From assembly GCA_036927565.1 (NCBI GenBank), contig JAYESD010000008.1, positions 125,577,498-125,641,497 on the forward strand: a stretch of 64,000 nt of DNA, given 5' to 3'. How positions within the stretch are numbered: the first letter of the stretch is position 1; each line of letters starts with the position of its first letter. Shown in pieces: positions 51,631 to 62,090 of the stretch. Source of the DNA: Tuctoria greenei (taxonomy: Eukaryota > Streptophyta > Magnoliopsida > Poales > Poaceae). The position numbers and the translations under genes are program-made. Under the pieces are notes generated by a model. The model was given only the letters and a program-made list of their open reading frames with translations, was not told the DNA's origin and made no database searches.

Positions 51631-54435
51631 CGTGACACCCGGTTCCGAATATGAACCAATCGTAACGCATATGTGTGCCCAGGAAGTTCATCACACATAT
51701 ACAGTTGCATCACAAACGATATAAATAATTTAACCACGTCTTAACTATTAAATAAGTACTTTATTACAATAATCCAATAGTTCACGAATGATAAAACTCT
51801 AAATAATGCAGCGGAAAATAAACTAAGCAGTACGACTCCAATCCACAGGCAATTGACGGCGGTACGCAACCTAGTACTCCGCGTGATCCTCAGGGTACTC
51901 CCAATTGTCTCCAGTAGCTGTTGGGGGGGATTGCAAGGGTGAGTACATGTCGTACTCAGCAAGTGTGGAAAGTATGACATGTGGCTTATTCAAATGATGA
52001 ATGTAATAATGGCTAAGTGCTGAAAAGTACAGTAAAACATTTGAAAAGCATTATACTATGTCTATGTGAAACAATCCCATCGTAACCATCATATTAACAA
52101 AATATAAACCATATCCAATTATTGCCAACATCACCATTATCCATGTCCAGTTACCATAACTCAAATTCATATCCATGACCATAATCCATAAACCATAACC
52201 ATTACCAACCCATAACCATAAACCAACCATAACCATCCCAAATCCCAATTCCAACTCTAATCATGTAGGTCATCCAGGCGCTCATAACCGGGAGCACGGC
52301 TATCATGATAGTTTTAAACACTCTGCAGAGGTTGTACCACTTTACCCACATGTTCGTGATTTCATCACCTTTCGATGACTAAGAAACCTCCATTATGCCA
52401 TCTCACACTTCCGTAGGTGTGTGGCCAAGAGATCACAAAATAGCCTTTCAAAAGGGACTACTAGTATGTACGGGCCCACTAAGGTTTCACCGGCAGGCTT
52501 GAATCTCCATTCTCCCACCCACGGGCCCCCTCGTGTGCCATGCGGATCCCAGGGCAGTCCTTCTCGACTCCCATTCCCCGCGCCATCCAATGGTCCATAC
52601 CATACTAGCAGCGCTCCTAATTATTCCGCTACGCCACACCCATACTTGGCCTTGTGGTGGCACTGTTGACCTGGCATATTCTCGCATGAACCGGTCCTTA
52701 GATCTAAAGCAAGCAAACCACCATAACATCCAACCCATCCACATACCAGGCTTGCTTGGATCACCCATCGTATTGACCAGTTCACATTAACCATAATATC
52801 ATTGATGCATAATTAAATGTGTAGTGTTGTTTGCCATCCCAATTAATTAAGCGGAGCAAAAAGGTAAAAACCCTTCCCGACTCTCTACCATTTATCCCAG
52901 GTGACAAGGGTGGTCAAACAAAACTAGTAAACTTCCTACCATAGGATTCCCATCAAATTGACACAAGCATGCAAGTTCGCAAACAAAACATTTAATAAAA
53001 TAGGATCAATATGCTTCAAGGACACTTGCCTTGCTCCGGCGGATGGGGTTGCTCAAGCGCTTCAAAGTCTTGATTTTGGAAATCCTCGTATGCGGCCTCT
53101 TGAGCACGTTCCTCTACGCGTGATCATACATACAGGAAAGTACATACAATTCAATATAATGCACACAAAATAATCAACATGCAATGACATGTATGCATGC
53201 ACAATTCAATAATTAATTTACTACGGTCGTTTATTAATTAGATGCAACTAGTTCATACGTGTTCGTATGAGTTTACGGGGGTTTTAGGGTGGATTAATGC
53301 TGCTGAAAATAAAATTATGGTGCAACTAAAATCAATTTACGTCTATTAGATTCAATATGGTCGCTAAAATTCGCATCGGGAACATGGCCTACCGTAGATG
53401 CGATGGCTTCGATGATCGCGGGATGGGGACGATGCGTAGACGAAGTAGATGCGTCCTCCGGTGGCACGACGACGGCGACACGATGGCGACGACGATCTCC
53501 GGCGAACGGTGGGGCCCCCTCTTTTTCTTCCTCTCCTTCCCCTTTTTTTTCCTGGCGGCGCAGCTCTCTGGTGCCTCCTTTTTTTCTCTGTTCCGGCGGT
53601 TTTCTTTCTTCTCTAGGCGGCGGCTGCTTTCTGGGATCGAGGAAACATCCTAGGGCTTCGGTCCTTTTTTATAGGCGCGGTACGGAGTCTCGGAACCGAG
53701 TCGGCCAGGGCGTCGAGGCGCGTCGGGAGTGGCGCGCGGGCGCGCGCGTTGCGTCTCGATCGTTGGAATCGGGGGCGGGAGTCGGCGGGTGGGACCGAGA
53801 GCGGTGCGAGGCGCGTGAGGCTCGACTGGCGTGCGGTACGGCGGGGTCTGGCATCGGGGCGGCGCGCGATGGGACACGGTACGGGGGATGGGGCCCGGCG
53901 CGGGAGGCGGGAGCGGAGGCGGGGTTTTCGGCGGGAATCGGCGGCGGGGCCCAGGCGGGGCGCGTGCGGCGCGAGCCGCGTCGGCCGGGGCGGGGCAGGG
54001 CGCTCGGTCGGCGGGGCCAGCTGGCTGGGCCGTCGGCCTGGCCAGAGGCGGGCCTTTTTTTTCTTTTTTTTCTTTCTTTTTTTTATACTTTCTTTTATTA
54101 TATATGATTTATTATTTATATATTTTATATATATATTATTATTCATATTATATATATTATTTATTATTTATTATTATTATAATATATACTATTAATATTA
54201 ATATTTTTTTATATATTGTTATATATATTATTTATATATATATTTATATATTTTTATTATTTTTATTTTTATACTTATTCCCTGTTACAAGTTTTAGGCT
54301 ACAACCATTATTTTCTTTTCCTTCTTTTGCTACACATATTTGTATATGTATGTTTTATTATTTTTCTCTTATTCTACTAGTGTTTAATGCATGATCATGT
54401 ATGCAATGCATGATGCGAAAATTTAGGGTGTTACA
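51631..54435 (-). repeat. 5' LTR of Tekay-1
   Basis: A 2,805-bp LTR, nearly the same as 43689-46492. Differences are mostly single bases and small length changes in the TA-rich and T-rich tracts. The internal end reads GTCACG instead of GTCACA. TATA box at 53665-53673, minus strand. Confidence 0.95.
53665..53673 (-). promoter_or_regulatory. TATA box of the Tekay-1 5' LTR
   Basis: TATAAAAAA on the minus strand, preceded by GC-rich text and followed by a purine-rich leader. It is the promoter copy that would drive the element's genomic RNA. Confidence 0.78.
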
Positions 54436-54440
54436 ATATC
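54436..54440 (+). repeat. Target duplication, right copy (Tekay-1)
   Basis: ATATC, identical to 43684-43688. TNP2 text resumes on both sides. Confidence 0.93.
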
Positions 54441-55945
54441 CAGGACAACCTTCATCAGATACCAGTTTGTCCAACATATCAGAAATTTTGGACCCGTTGA
54501 GACGTTTCAGTAGTCCTTTAGTGACAACGGTGTTCTTTCTAAAGACATGCCTCTGCTGTCTCAATATGTGATTCGAAGGCAGCCAACGTCTGTGACAATC
54601 GAAGTAAGATATTTTGCCTCCATGAGTTAGTCGAAAGCAATCCGTGTCTGAAGCACATATCGGACACGTCAGACGACCGTGAGTGTCCCATCCAGAAAAC
54701 ATGTCGTATGCCGGCAAATCATGGAAAGACCACAAATAAGCAGCTCGAAATTGAATTTCTGCTTCTTGTAACTGTTGTATGCTTTGACTCCTGTCCACAA
54801 GACTTTCAATTCTTCAATCAGCGGTTTCAACATCACATTGAGACATGACCCAGGATAATCAGGTCCAGGTACAATGAGGCTGAGAAACATGAACTCGTTC
54901 TTCATACAAAGTGGTGGTGGCAGGTTGTACGGAATGACCAAGACGGGCCAACAGGAGTATGGCGTGGCGTTCGTACTGAACGGTGAGAATCCATCTGTCG
55001 CTAATCCGATGCAAACATTTCTCGCATCACGAGAAAAATTTGGATCAAAACAGTCCATCGTCTTCCATGCATCACCGTCGGACGGATGCGTCAAGAATTC
55101 TTTGTTCTCACGTTTACCTTCTTTGTGCCATCTCATGTGTCTTGTGGTTCTTTTTGAAAGAAACAACCGCTTCAACCGAGGTGTCACAGGCAAGTAACAA
55201 AGCTGCTTATGTGCGACATCTGTCATCACATTATCGCCATCGTCATTAACAACTTTGACATACCTCGGTTTACCACATTTCAAGCACATGTTCTCGTTGG
55301 CGTGCTCTTTCCAGAATAGCATGCAGTTGTCTGGGCACACATCAATTTTCTCATAGTTCATACCGAGACCAGATATCTTTATTTTTGAGTGATACATATC
55401 TTTAGGCACTTTGTGAGGTGGTGGAAGGATATCGCAGATCAATTTCACGAGATCATTGTAGCAGTTGATGGAAAAAAGTACTTGGACTTAATTGCCATAA
55501 ATCTAGTCAAGAAAGCAAGTACAGGCACAACCGTGTGTTCATGCAACAGCTCTTGTGATTTCTTCAGCTCCTCGAAGAACTCCTCTGCCTCATTTGTAAG
55601 AGGATCCTCCGCTTCCAGAGCTTCTAGCATCTCATCCATCCTATCAACCTATGTTATATCATCATCCTCACCCACTTCTGCTATGACTCAAGATCTTGTC
55701 TCGCTGTGGAAGGTCCACACTTCATAATGTGGAGTGAAACCGTTTCGACATAAGTGAAACGTAAGCGGCAATCTTCTCAAAAACTTGGTGTTCCGACATT
55801 TTGTACATGGGCACCGCACCATATCTTCCGTTGACAATGAAAATGCTCGATCCAAAATTTTATCTAACTTGATGTACCACTCATCCGAGTGACCACCAGT
55901 TCTGCTCTTCCAACCATTATACATCCAACTGCGGTCTGCACCCAT
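54436..55945 (-). pseudogene. CACTA-1 TNP2 transposase, N-terminal half
   Basis: From the minus ATG at 55945: MGADRSWMYNGWKSRTGG, RCPCTKCRNTKFLRRLPL and CRNGFTPHYEVWTFHSE form the N-terminal transposase-associated zinc domain of TNP2 proteins. After a TGA near 55688 an acidic linker (DEMLEALEAEDPLTNEAEEF) follows; a shift in a T run near 55458 leads to VKLICDILPPPHKVPKDMYH. SGLGMNYEKIDVCPDNCMLF, FWKEHANENMCLKCGKPRYV, YSCWPVLVIPYNLPPPLCMK and FMFLSLIVPGPDYPGSCLNV define the Transposase_21 (TNP2) domain. After another shift near 54770, PAYDMFSGWDTHGRLTCPIC leads to the Tekay-1 junction. It catalyses CACTA excision and insertion. Three or more breaks disable it. Confidence 0.92.
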
Positions 55946-57056
55946 GTTTGGCTCTGCAGTTTAACGCGAAAGAAATTGTCGTTAATGTATACAGGATAAG
56001 TCCGAAAATTTTGACAGTATAACACTGCCTATTTAACACTACACCTCCCAATCTGGTGCAGTTCTTCAAGTAAAAGGGTCATGACTATAGTGTTATAGTT
56101 GATATACGTATGTCAGTCGCTCGCCAGCGGGCACCTAGGTGTACTGGCGGCCGGCGGGCACCAAGGTGTCCATGCGTGATTTTACAACCTTGGTTTAGAC
56201 GCATACTTCAGTTTCCAACTAAATGGGCCTTGTCGGGTCATAAATGGGTTGTGTCGGGTCAAGCCAACCTGAATCCCATTTTTGTACATATAGTAACACT
56301 CAAGCAATCAAATTAAAAATTATAACCATAATCTAAAAAAAAGCAATTCAATTAAACGTAAACATCAGAATTATTATATTGTAATTTATCAATTAAGAAT
56401 CATAAACCTAAATATAAACAATTATATTATAAATATAGACATAAGCATTGACCTAAACACAAGCATTTTAATTTTCAATATAAACATAACCATGAACTTC
56501 AACATAAGCATCAATTAAATTCAATTCTATTCTATTCATAAGTATCAAATCAATTCTTAACATAAATTCAATTCAAATCAATTCTACGCTTGAATTCGAT
56601 TGTAAGTATCACAATTCTAAGAATCACAATTTCATCATAAGCATCACCTAAACATAAGCATCACCTAACATAAGCTCATAACTACAACACTCTAAGTATA
56701 ACAATTGTAGATGACGGCGCACAATTTACAACAATGGATGATCTAAACATAACTAGCAATGAAGTAGGAATGGAGAAGAAAGAAAATTTACAACATTATT
56801 GTTTATATAAACTACGCCGCTTTTGCTTTTCATTTCTTACTACACCACTCTCTGTTTTTTAAGCCTACCCATTGTTTTTTTTTAAAAAAAAAAGAGGGGG
56901 GGGGGGGGGGAGAGATCCTGCTCGGTTGTTAGGATAAGACTTTGTTCATTTTACGTTACTTTTTTGAATTTTAAATCTATAAATATTTACAAAATCGAAA
57001 TATTTTTTTAATCGGAAGAATCGCATATAATAACCGATTGTCCGTGGATCTAGGCC
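55946..57056. other. CACTA-1 5' region, AT-rich
   Basis: Upstream (minus sense) of TNP2. About 56290-56830 is very AT-rich with many ATAAGCATCA/ACATAAGCAT words. An A10-G17-type purine tract lies at about 56884-56911. No convincing coding text. Confidence 0.6.
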
Positions 57057-57170
57057 GGCGGCTATGTTAGTTGCGACGGCCGTAGGTTAAGGCCGTCGCA
57101 ATTATTGTTATTTGCGATGATACTTTTTGAAGCCATCGCAAATAAGGTACTATTTGCGACGCGATATAAA
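57057..57170. repeat. Internal copy of the CACTA-1 subterminal repeat
   Basis: GGCTATGTTAGTTGCGACGG, AAGGCCGTCGCAATTATTGT and AAGGTACTATTTGCGACG repeat the text of 58085-58190 in the same orientation, 1.02 kb away. The two copies flank the GC-rich segment 57171-58084. Confidence 0.82.
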
Positions 57171-58084
57171 TGTGAGCGAGGAACCTAGTAGTGCCTTTCT
57201 GGGACCGATTTGTTCCTGGTAAATATAGGTTTACAAGTTTAGCACAATTGCGCACTCTCTCGAAACCTAAGCCGACGACGGACAACGTGGCCTGGCACGG
57301 GATGGATGGCCCAGTAAAGCAAATTGTCTCGTCGCAAATAACTGGCACGCACGTCTGCAGGGCGGCAGGGCACGCAGCCATGCATGTCCTGCATTCAGTG
57401 CATGCGAGCAAGAGTTGTTGATGAATGGACCTAGAGCTACTGGTAGCAAGCTCAAGAGTGGTATTTTTCAGATATGACCAGGAGTCCAAGAACCGACAAT
57501 TTCGATCAGCAAGACCATACACTTCACATATTTGCAAGAAGTTCATAGCGCAGAGAAAGCTGAAGTATAATCAATGTGCCCCACTAACTGAATACGGAGC
57601 AACTCTATTGACTAACTGGAACTAGAAACCAGTCACTACCAAATGATCCAGAGATCTTCAAACGTTATATACTTGATTCAAACGTCCATCATGCATTCCC
57701 AACCAAAACTTGAAAATTTACAACATAACTAACATACCTACGTCAGGGGAGGCTGGTGGGGAGGCATCGGAGGAGGCCGGCGGCGTCAGACGGCGCGTCT
57801 GGGGCAGCTGGTGGCGTTGGCATGCACGACGGGGGCGGGGAGGCGGCTGGCATGGCGGGGGCGTGGCAGGGTCGGCGGCGGGCGCGGTGGCGGGGGCAGC
57901 GGGGGCGCTGCGGGTTCAGCGGTGGGGCGCCGGCTGGCGCAGTGGCGGGGGCGGTGGGGGCGCAGCAGAATCAGCAACGGGGCGGCGGCTGGCGCGGCGG
58001 GGGCACGGCGGCGGTCGCGGGAGTTTGGTGGCGGTGTGAGAATGAGCTATTGGAGCCGATGGGGCAGATATTAGCCCTTATTTG
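57171..58084. other. Segment between the two subterminal copies, with GC-rich Pro/Ala block
   Basis: The left part (57171-57720) has mixed composition without recognised protein. The right part (57750-58060) is extremely GC-rich and on the minus strand would encode Pro/Ala/Arg-rich peptides (RPRHCASRRPTAEPAAPPLP). On the minus strand this block ends at CTGACGTAG/GTATGT, a fair splice donor. It may be the leader exon of the TNP2 gene or a captured fragment; I cannot decide. Confidence 0.45.
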
Positions 58085-58402
58085 CGACGGCTATGTTAAT
58101 TGCAACGGCCTAAGGTTAAGGCCGTCGCAATTAATATTATTTATGACGGTACATTTTGAAGCCGTCGCAAATTAGGTACTATTTGCAACGGTCATCTAAT
58201 TTGCGACGGCCCTAGGGTTGGCCGTCGCAAATAAGTATTATTTGTGACGGCTTCATCGGCATTCGTCGCAATTAAGTGTTTATTTGCGACGACCGAGCTA
58301 TCTGCGGCGGCTCTAGAAGGCCTGTCACAATTAAATTTATTTGCGAAGGTAGACCATCGCAAATAAAATTAGTCGTCACAAATGATCATGTTTCCGGTAG
58401 TG
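58078..58402. promoter_or_regulatory. CACTA-1 right terminal and subterminal repeats
   Basis: About a dozen TTTGCGACGG/CCGTCGCAAATAA words end in TTTCCGGTAGTG, the inverted CACTA terminus. This is the 5' (promoter) side of the transposase gene. Confidence 0.9.
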
Positions 58403-58405
58403 CGG
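58403..58405 (+). repeat. Target duplication, right copy (CACTA-1)
   Basis: CGG, as at 27986-27988. The Tat-1 antisense ORF text resumes after it. Confidence 0.85.
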
Positions 58406-60232
58406 GTGCTGGAGCAGAAGCTCGTCTCGAGAAACAGAGGATAGAGAATTCAAGAAAGGCAAGAAACAAAATCAAAACATAAACTAAAGAGCCGGCCCAT
58501 ACCTAGGGACATTGCTGCTCTAGTTGGCACAAATCTTCTTCTTTGGGCGACTGAAACCAGAGCCCACCGTCTTTAGTGAAGCATAGTCTCCGGACTTCGC
58601 CCTAGGGCTTGTAGGAGCCATTGACGTCACCTCAGCCAGGATCTCCCTCGGCTGAGAAGGGACTCCGGACCCAGAGCACCGCTGGCACCAGGACTAGAGT
58701 CGACTTGCTAGACCTAGTGCCCTCCATGGACACTGGATCCGAAGGATCTGCTGAAGCTGGAGGCACAACCAGCAAAGACTTCAACTGAGGCTGAGGAGTA
58801 GCTTCACTCGGAGCGTCCCTCACATAGCTCCTGTTGCTTCTTGCCAACTTCCTCTTGCGACTCGGAGTGTCGACCGAATCTTACCCCTTGCCTCGTCTTG
58901 GCACCAACTCTTTGGAAGGCGGAGTTGCTGGATCGAGAAGGAACTCTGGACCCAGAGCACCGCTAGCACAAGGACTGGAGTCAACTTGCTGGACCTAGTG
59001 CCCTCCGTGGACACTGGATCCGAAAGATCTGCTGAAGTTGGAGGCACAACCAGCAAAGACTTCAACTAAGGCTGAGGAGTAGCTTCACTCGGAGCGTCCC
59101 TCACATAGCTTATGTTGCTTCTTTCCAACTTCCTCTTGCGACTCGGAGTGTCGACCGAATCTTACCCCTTGCCTCCTCTTGGGACCGACTCTTTGGAAGG
59201 CGGAGTTGCTGGACCATTGCCTTTACCGCTGACTAGCGCAGGTCCGAAGCCTCCATGTGGACAAGAAGCTTCGGAGATCACGATCCCTGCTGGAGGAGTA
59301 CTTCTACGTCTCTCCACAATGCCCAAGTCATCAAGTAGCGGAATCTTCTTCTGCAGCTCCCTCCTAAACTCCAGAACCATGTTCAGGGGTAGGAACTCTG
59401 CTGGAGGTGTCAGGTCATTAGGATTGCTGCTTCCGTGGTGCAACTTTTGGAGATGAAGCTTTAAAGCCGTTTCATCTAAATTTGACCCGACACCAACATT
59501 AATCTGGTATGGGTCCATTTCTCCACTGAATGCCCATGCAAGCCATTCCCTCTTCTTGAGCGGAGCCCAACGATTGGTCAGGAAGTTTGCTATCACCATT
59601 AGAGGGGTCACTCCTCATTCCACACAACTCCTAATCCTTGACAAGATTGAGTTGTACTCCTCCGTCAGCTTCAGGAGCACCTTCGAGGGGTTGGTGTCGG
59701 TGGTGGGAAGGCTGTCAAGTAGCTCCAACCTATCATGGCGATCCACCCTAATGGTTACCTAATCTTTCTTCCATCCATCCTACTTCCCAGAAGGAAATGT
59801 CTTCAATTACTTGAAGGGAGAATTCTTGCGCTTCATGAAGTAGTAGAAGCCAAGGAACCCATTCCCTTTCCCGGTAGTGTGGAGCGTGAAGAAGGTCCAC
59901 AAGAGCTCGATGTAGGGCGGCACACCCACCCACATCTCGCAAAAATGGATGAAAGTTGCCACTAGCAAGAAGGAGTGGGGGCCGAGGTGGTGGAGCTGCA
60001 ACCCGTAGAAGTCCAGCAACATCAACAAGAAGCTGGACAACAACGGGATGAGCCCCAACATGGCGAACGACGAGAAGTACATGATCTCGCCGGCGTTTTC
60101 CTTCTTGAAGAGGAGCTTGCCAAAGCGAATCCAGTTCTTGAAGGAGTCACTTTACCACCCCATGTAGGTGCAGACTCTCGACAACTCGTTCTCGTTCTTG
60201 ATCATGCTGCAAGGAAGCCCGAACTCCATCAT
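58406..60232 (-). pseudogene. Tat-1 antisense ORF, proximal (N-terminal) part
   Basis: From the minus ATG at 60232 (MMEFGLPCSMIKNENELSRV) one frame runs to 59162 with a few stops: MYFSSFAMLGLIPLLSSFLL, HHLGPHSFLLVATFIHFCEM, GVPPYIELLWTFFTLHTTGK, FLGFYYFMKRKNSPFK and NRWAPLKKREWLAWAFSGEM. This is the conserved domain of the 'putative gypsy type transposon' protein family, collinear with Tat-2 40535-39348. It goes on with a basic, Ser-rich part carrying a 281-bp tandem duplication, and is then cut by CACTA-1; the remainder is at 26271-27988. No function is established. Confidence 0.85.
58640..59213 (-). repeat. 281-bp tandem duplication in Tat-1 antisense ORF
   Basis: Two copies offset by 281 bp: for example CGGACCCAGAGCACCGCT near 58666 and TGGACCCAGAGCACCGCT near 58947, and GGAGTTGCTGGA at 58921 and 59202. 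Since 281 is not a multiple of three, the duplication shifts the frame. Tat-2 has a single version. Confidence 0.88.
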
Positions 60233-60744
60233 CGCAAAGTGGAGCAGAAGTGGAAAAAGTGATGCAAGGGCGGAGATCTCTAAGCGCAAGATCAAATGAA
60301 AGCGTAAGGAGTTATCTTCCCATGCAAAATTTCTCCCTTTAGTAAGCCTCTGCAACGCTTGGATGGAAACTACATCCGGACCCGAATCAAGAATAACCTC
60401 ATCAATGACAAGGGGGCTCGGGTGCACTTTGTTAAAAAGTAACACCAGGCGAACCGTTGTCATGGTGGGAAGTTGGAAGCCCGAGGGCGGCGGCATGACA
60501 GGGCTACACAAATTACACTAGGACCCGATACGAATTTCGTATTGGACACCGGCGAACTTCAATTGTGTGAGATCCGCACACTAGGATACCACTCACCATA
60601 TCATGAAGGGCCACATGGCGATGGCATAATTGTGTGTCATCGCTTAAACATCCCAGGAAAAGGCTTTGGAGCAGCAGTGCAGGAATGGATGATGGCCCAA
60701 CCTCTTGTAGCATAACCTCTCCCTGAGGTGGGCTTGGGGGCCAC
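60233..60744. other. Tat-1 region between antisense ORF start and 3' LTR
   Basis: Conserved with Tat-2 (40536-41092) in the words CCAGGCGAACCGTTGTCATG and TTCAATTGTGTGAGATCCGC. GAGGTGGGCTTGGGGGCCAC immediately before the LTR is the likely polypurine tract. Confidence 0.62.
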
Positions 60745-61591
60745 TGTTGGTACCCTGCGTACCGGGTACTCCATGGTACCGTAAACAAAGTAATGGAGTT
60801 CCTATATCCATATGGCGAATGTCCGAAGGATATACGCGTCCCACAGAACTGGATATGCCTGCGTCCTTAGGTTGGCTCCGGTGTTGCCACGTGTCTAGAA
60901 GAGCAGGACCTAATTCTCTCGTTTTGGTAGCACCGGTGCTGCCACATGTCCTGTAGAGACGAACCTGCCTCACTTCTTAGGGAAGCTCTGGCACTACCAC
61001 GTGTCCAATAGCACCAGACCTATCCTCTAGTAGAGGGAAGCTCCAGAGCTTCCACGTGTCAACACATGGACCTATGTACGCAACGGGGAGACAGCGGGAT
61101 CTCCAATGGTGCGGACATTCAAGGGCTATCAATTGGCTGTTACAAGACTCGGTTAACGCATCATTAATGTTGTATTAATGGCGCATCATCAGAGGCCTGT
61201 CAAGACCAGTAACACTGCCATCAAGGCATGTTATCACGCTATTAACCACCCTTAACACCATAGATCGTTTATAGGGCAGTTTATTACAGCCAGGGCCACA
61301 TGTCGGGCCATGGCGCACACTGTAACAGTCAGTCCATGGCATATAGAAGGGTTGCACTGCACGGTAGAAAGCTAAGTCATCTCATACACACCCAAACTGA
61401 GGCTTACGTATGCTCATACAATCAACACACACCACTGGAGTAGAGTATTACACTTAGGCGGCCCGAACCACATAAAACTCTCTGTGTTCACCTCTTGTTC
61501 TTGATCTTGACTAGCGCCCCAACCAAATACTAACCTCCGCGGGCTACTTCTTAGTAGTACTGAGGGAAGTTTGCTAGTCCAGACTCCGACA
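60745..61591 (+). repeat. 3' LTR of Tat-1
   Basis: An 847-bp LTR, TGTTGGTACCCTGCGTACC to GACTCCGACA, collinear with 18015-18861. Four CCACGTGTC-type words and a CATATAGAAGG at the TATA position (one base off in this copy). Confidence 0.93.
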
Positions 61592-61596
61592 CACCT
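61592..61596 (+). repeat. Target duplication, right copy (Tat-1)
   Basis: CACCT, identical to 18010-18014. Confidence 0.9.
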
Positions 61597-62090
61597 ATTC
61601 CAAGTCACTGGCATGCCATTATCGACATGAAGAAACCTTTAATCTACCCAAACACTCTCATGGTCACTTTGGTCATGCAAGTGGAGTGTTCATCCAACAT
61701 AGACCTAATGCACATATCAAGTCTATTCAATGAAGTCAGTAAAGCAAAACTTTTATAAAAACACTTAAATGCAAACCGGGCTTGCCTTGGGTTGCGACTA
61801 AATAAATGTCAATTGTTAGTGGCTTGATCTTCCTCCGAAGAATCTTCCATGGCAGCTCCGAGATTGGAATCCTCGCCTTCGAGTTGGACTCCTCATCGAT
61901 CTTCATCTTCATGATCTATCGATATGATATGCACAATTACAAAATGGAATTTAGCAAAGAGAGGAAACTTATGAAGCATAAGAGGAATTCATATGATATA
62001 CAGAAAATAGAGAAGGGTCTTTGCTAGTTTCTCATAGGGTGAACAAAATTCATGCTTGATTTCAAATGGGTCTAGGTATATGGCTCTATG
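61597..62090. other. Unrecognised spacer right of Tat-1
   Basis: About 490 bp. On the minus strand a short open stretch from about 61914 encodes MKMKIDEESNSKARIPISEL, then PWKILRRKIKPL. It is too short to call a gene. The text is the continuation of the spacer 17610-18009 across the Tat-1 insertion. The last five bases, CTATG, should be one half of the Copia-4 target duplication. Confidence 0.5.

Larger units (their letters stand above)
43689..54435 (-). mobile_element. Tekay-1: Tekay/Del-type chromovirus (Gypsy)
   Basis: A 10.7-kb element in minus orientation with long LTRs (2.8 kb each) that differ at few positions by eye, so it is probably among the youngest insertions here. Order on the minus strand: 5' LTR 54435-51631, primer site, extra ORF (51210-50338), gag-protease-RT (50057-47610), integrase with C-terminal chromodomain-like end (47625-46558), purine tract, 3' LTR 46492-43689. 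Part of RT, RNase H and the integrase N-terminus is deleted. Long LTRs plus the chromodomain point to the Tekay (Del) lineage. It interrupts the TNP2 gene. Confidence 0.94.
27989..58402 (-). mobile_element. CACTA-1 DNA transposon
   Basis: The ends are CACTACAAGAA at 27989 and, on the minus strand, CACTACCGGAA at 58402, flanked by CGG duplications. Both subterminal regions are packed with TTTGCGACGG-type words in both orientations, as expected for transposase binding sites of CACTA elements. The minus strand encodes a TNP2-type transposase (55945 to 28884) split by Tekay-1 and Tat-2. Without these insertions the transposon is about 6.8 kb. It sits inside the Tat-1 antisense ORF. Confidence 0.95.
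18015..61591 (+). mobile_element. Tat-1: Tat-lineage Gypsy element with antisense ORF
   Basis: LTRs of 847 bp at 18015-18861 and 60745-61591 share their sequence and the same target duplication. The internal order is gag, protease, RT, RNase H, a second archaeal-type RNase H, integrase, a non-coding region with a repeat array, then a long ORF on the opposite strand. Dual RNase H and an antisense ORF before the 3' LTR are known features of the plant Tat lineage. CACTA-1 (27989-58402) splits the antisense ORF. Without it the element is about 13.2 kb. Coding regions are heavily mutated. Confidence 0.92.

Noticed and set aside
53613..54146. Minus-strand 177-codon ORF in the Tekay-1 5' LTR
   Set aside because: It reads through the GC-rich promoter region, upstream of and across the TATA box. 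Low complexity and an unsuitable position for a translated product.
57067..57546. 159-codon minus-strand ORF in CACTA-1
   Set aside because: It runs into the subterminal repeat, has no recognisable domain, and lies in the non-coding 5' part of the transposon.
61806..62027. Small host gene in the right spacer
   Set aside because: Short open stretches on both strands without recognisable domain, homologous neighbour or clear signals. Not enough to support a gene.
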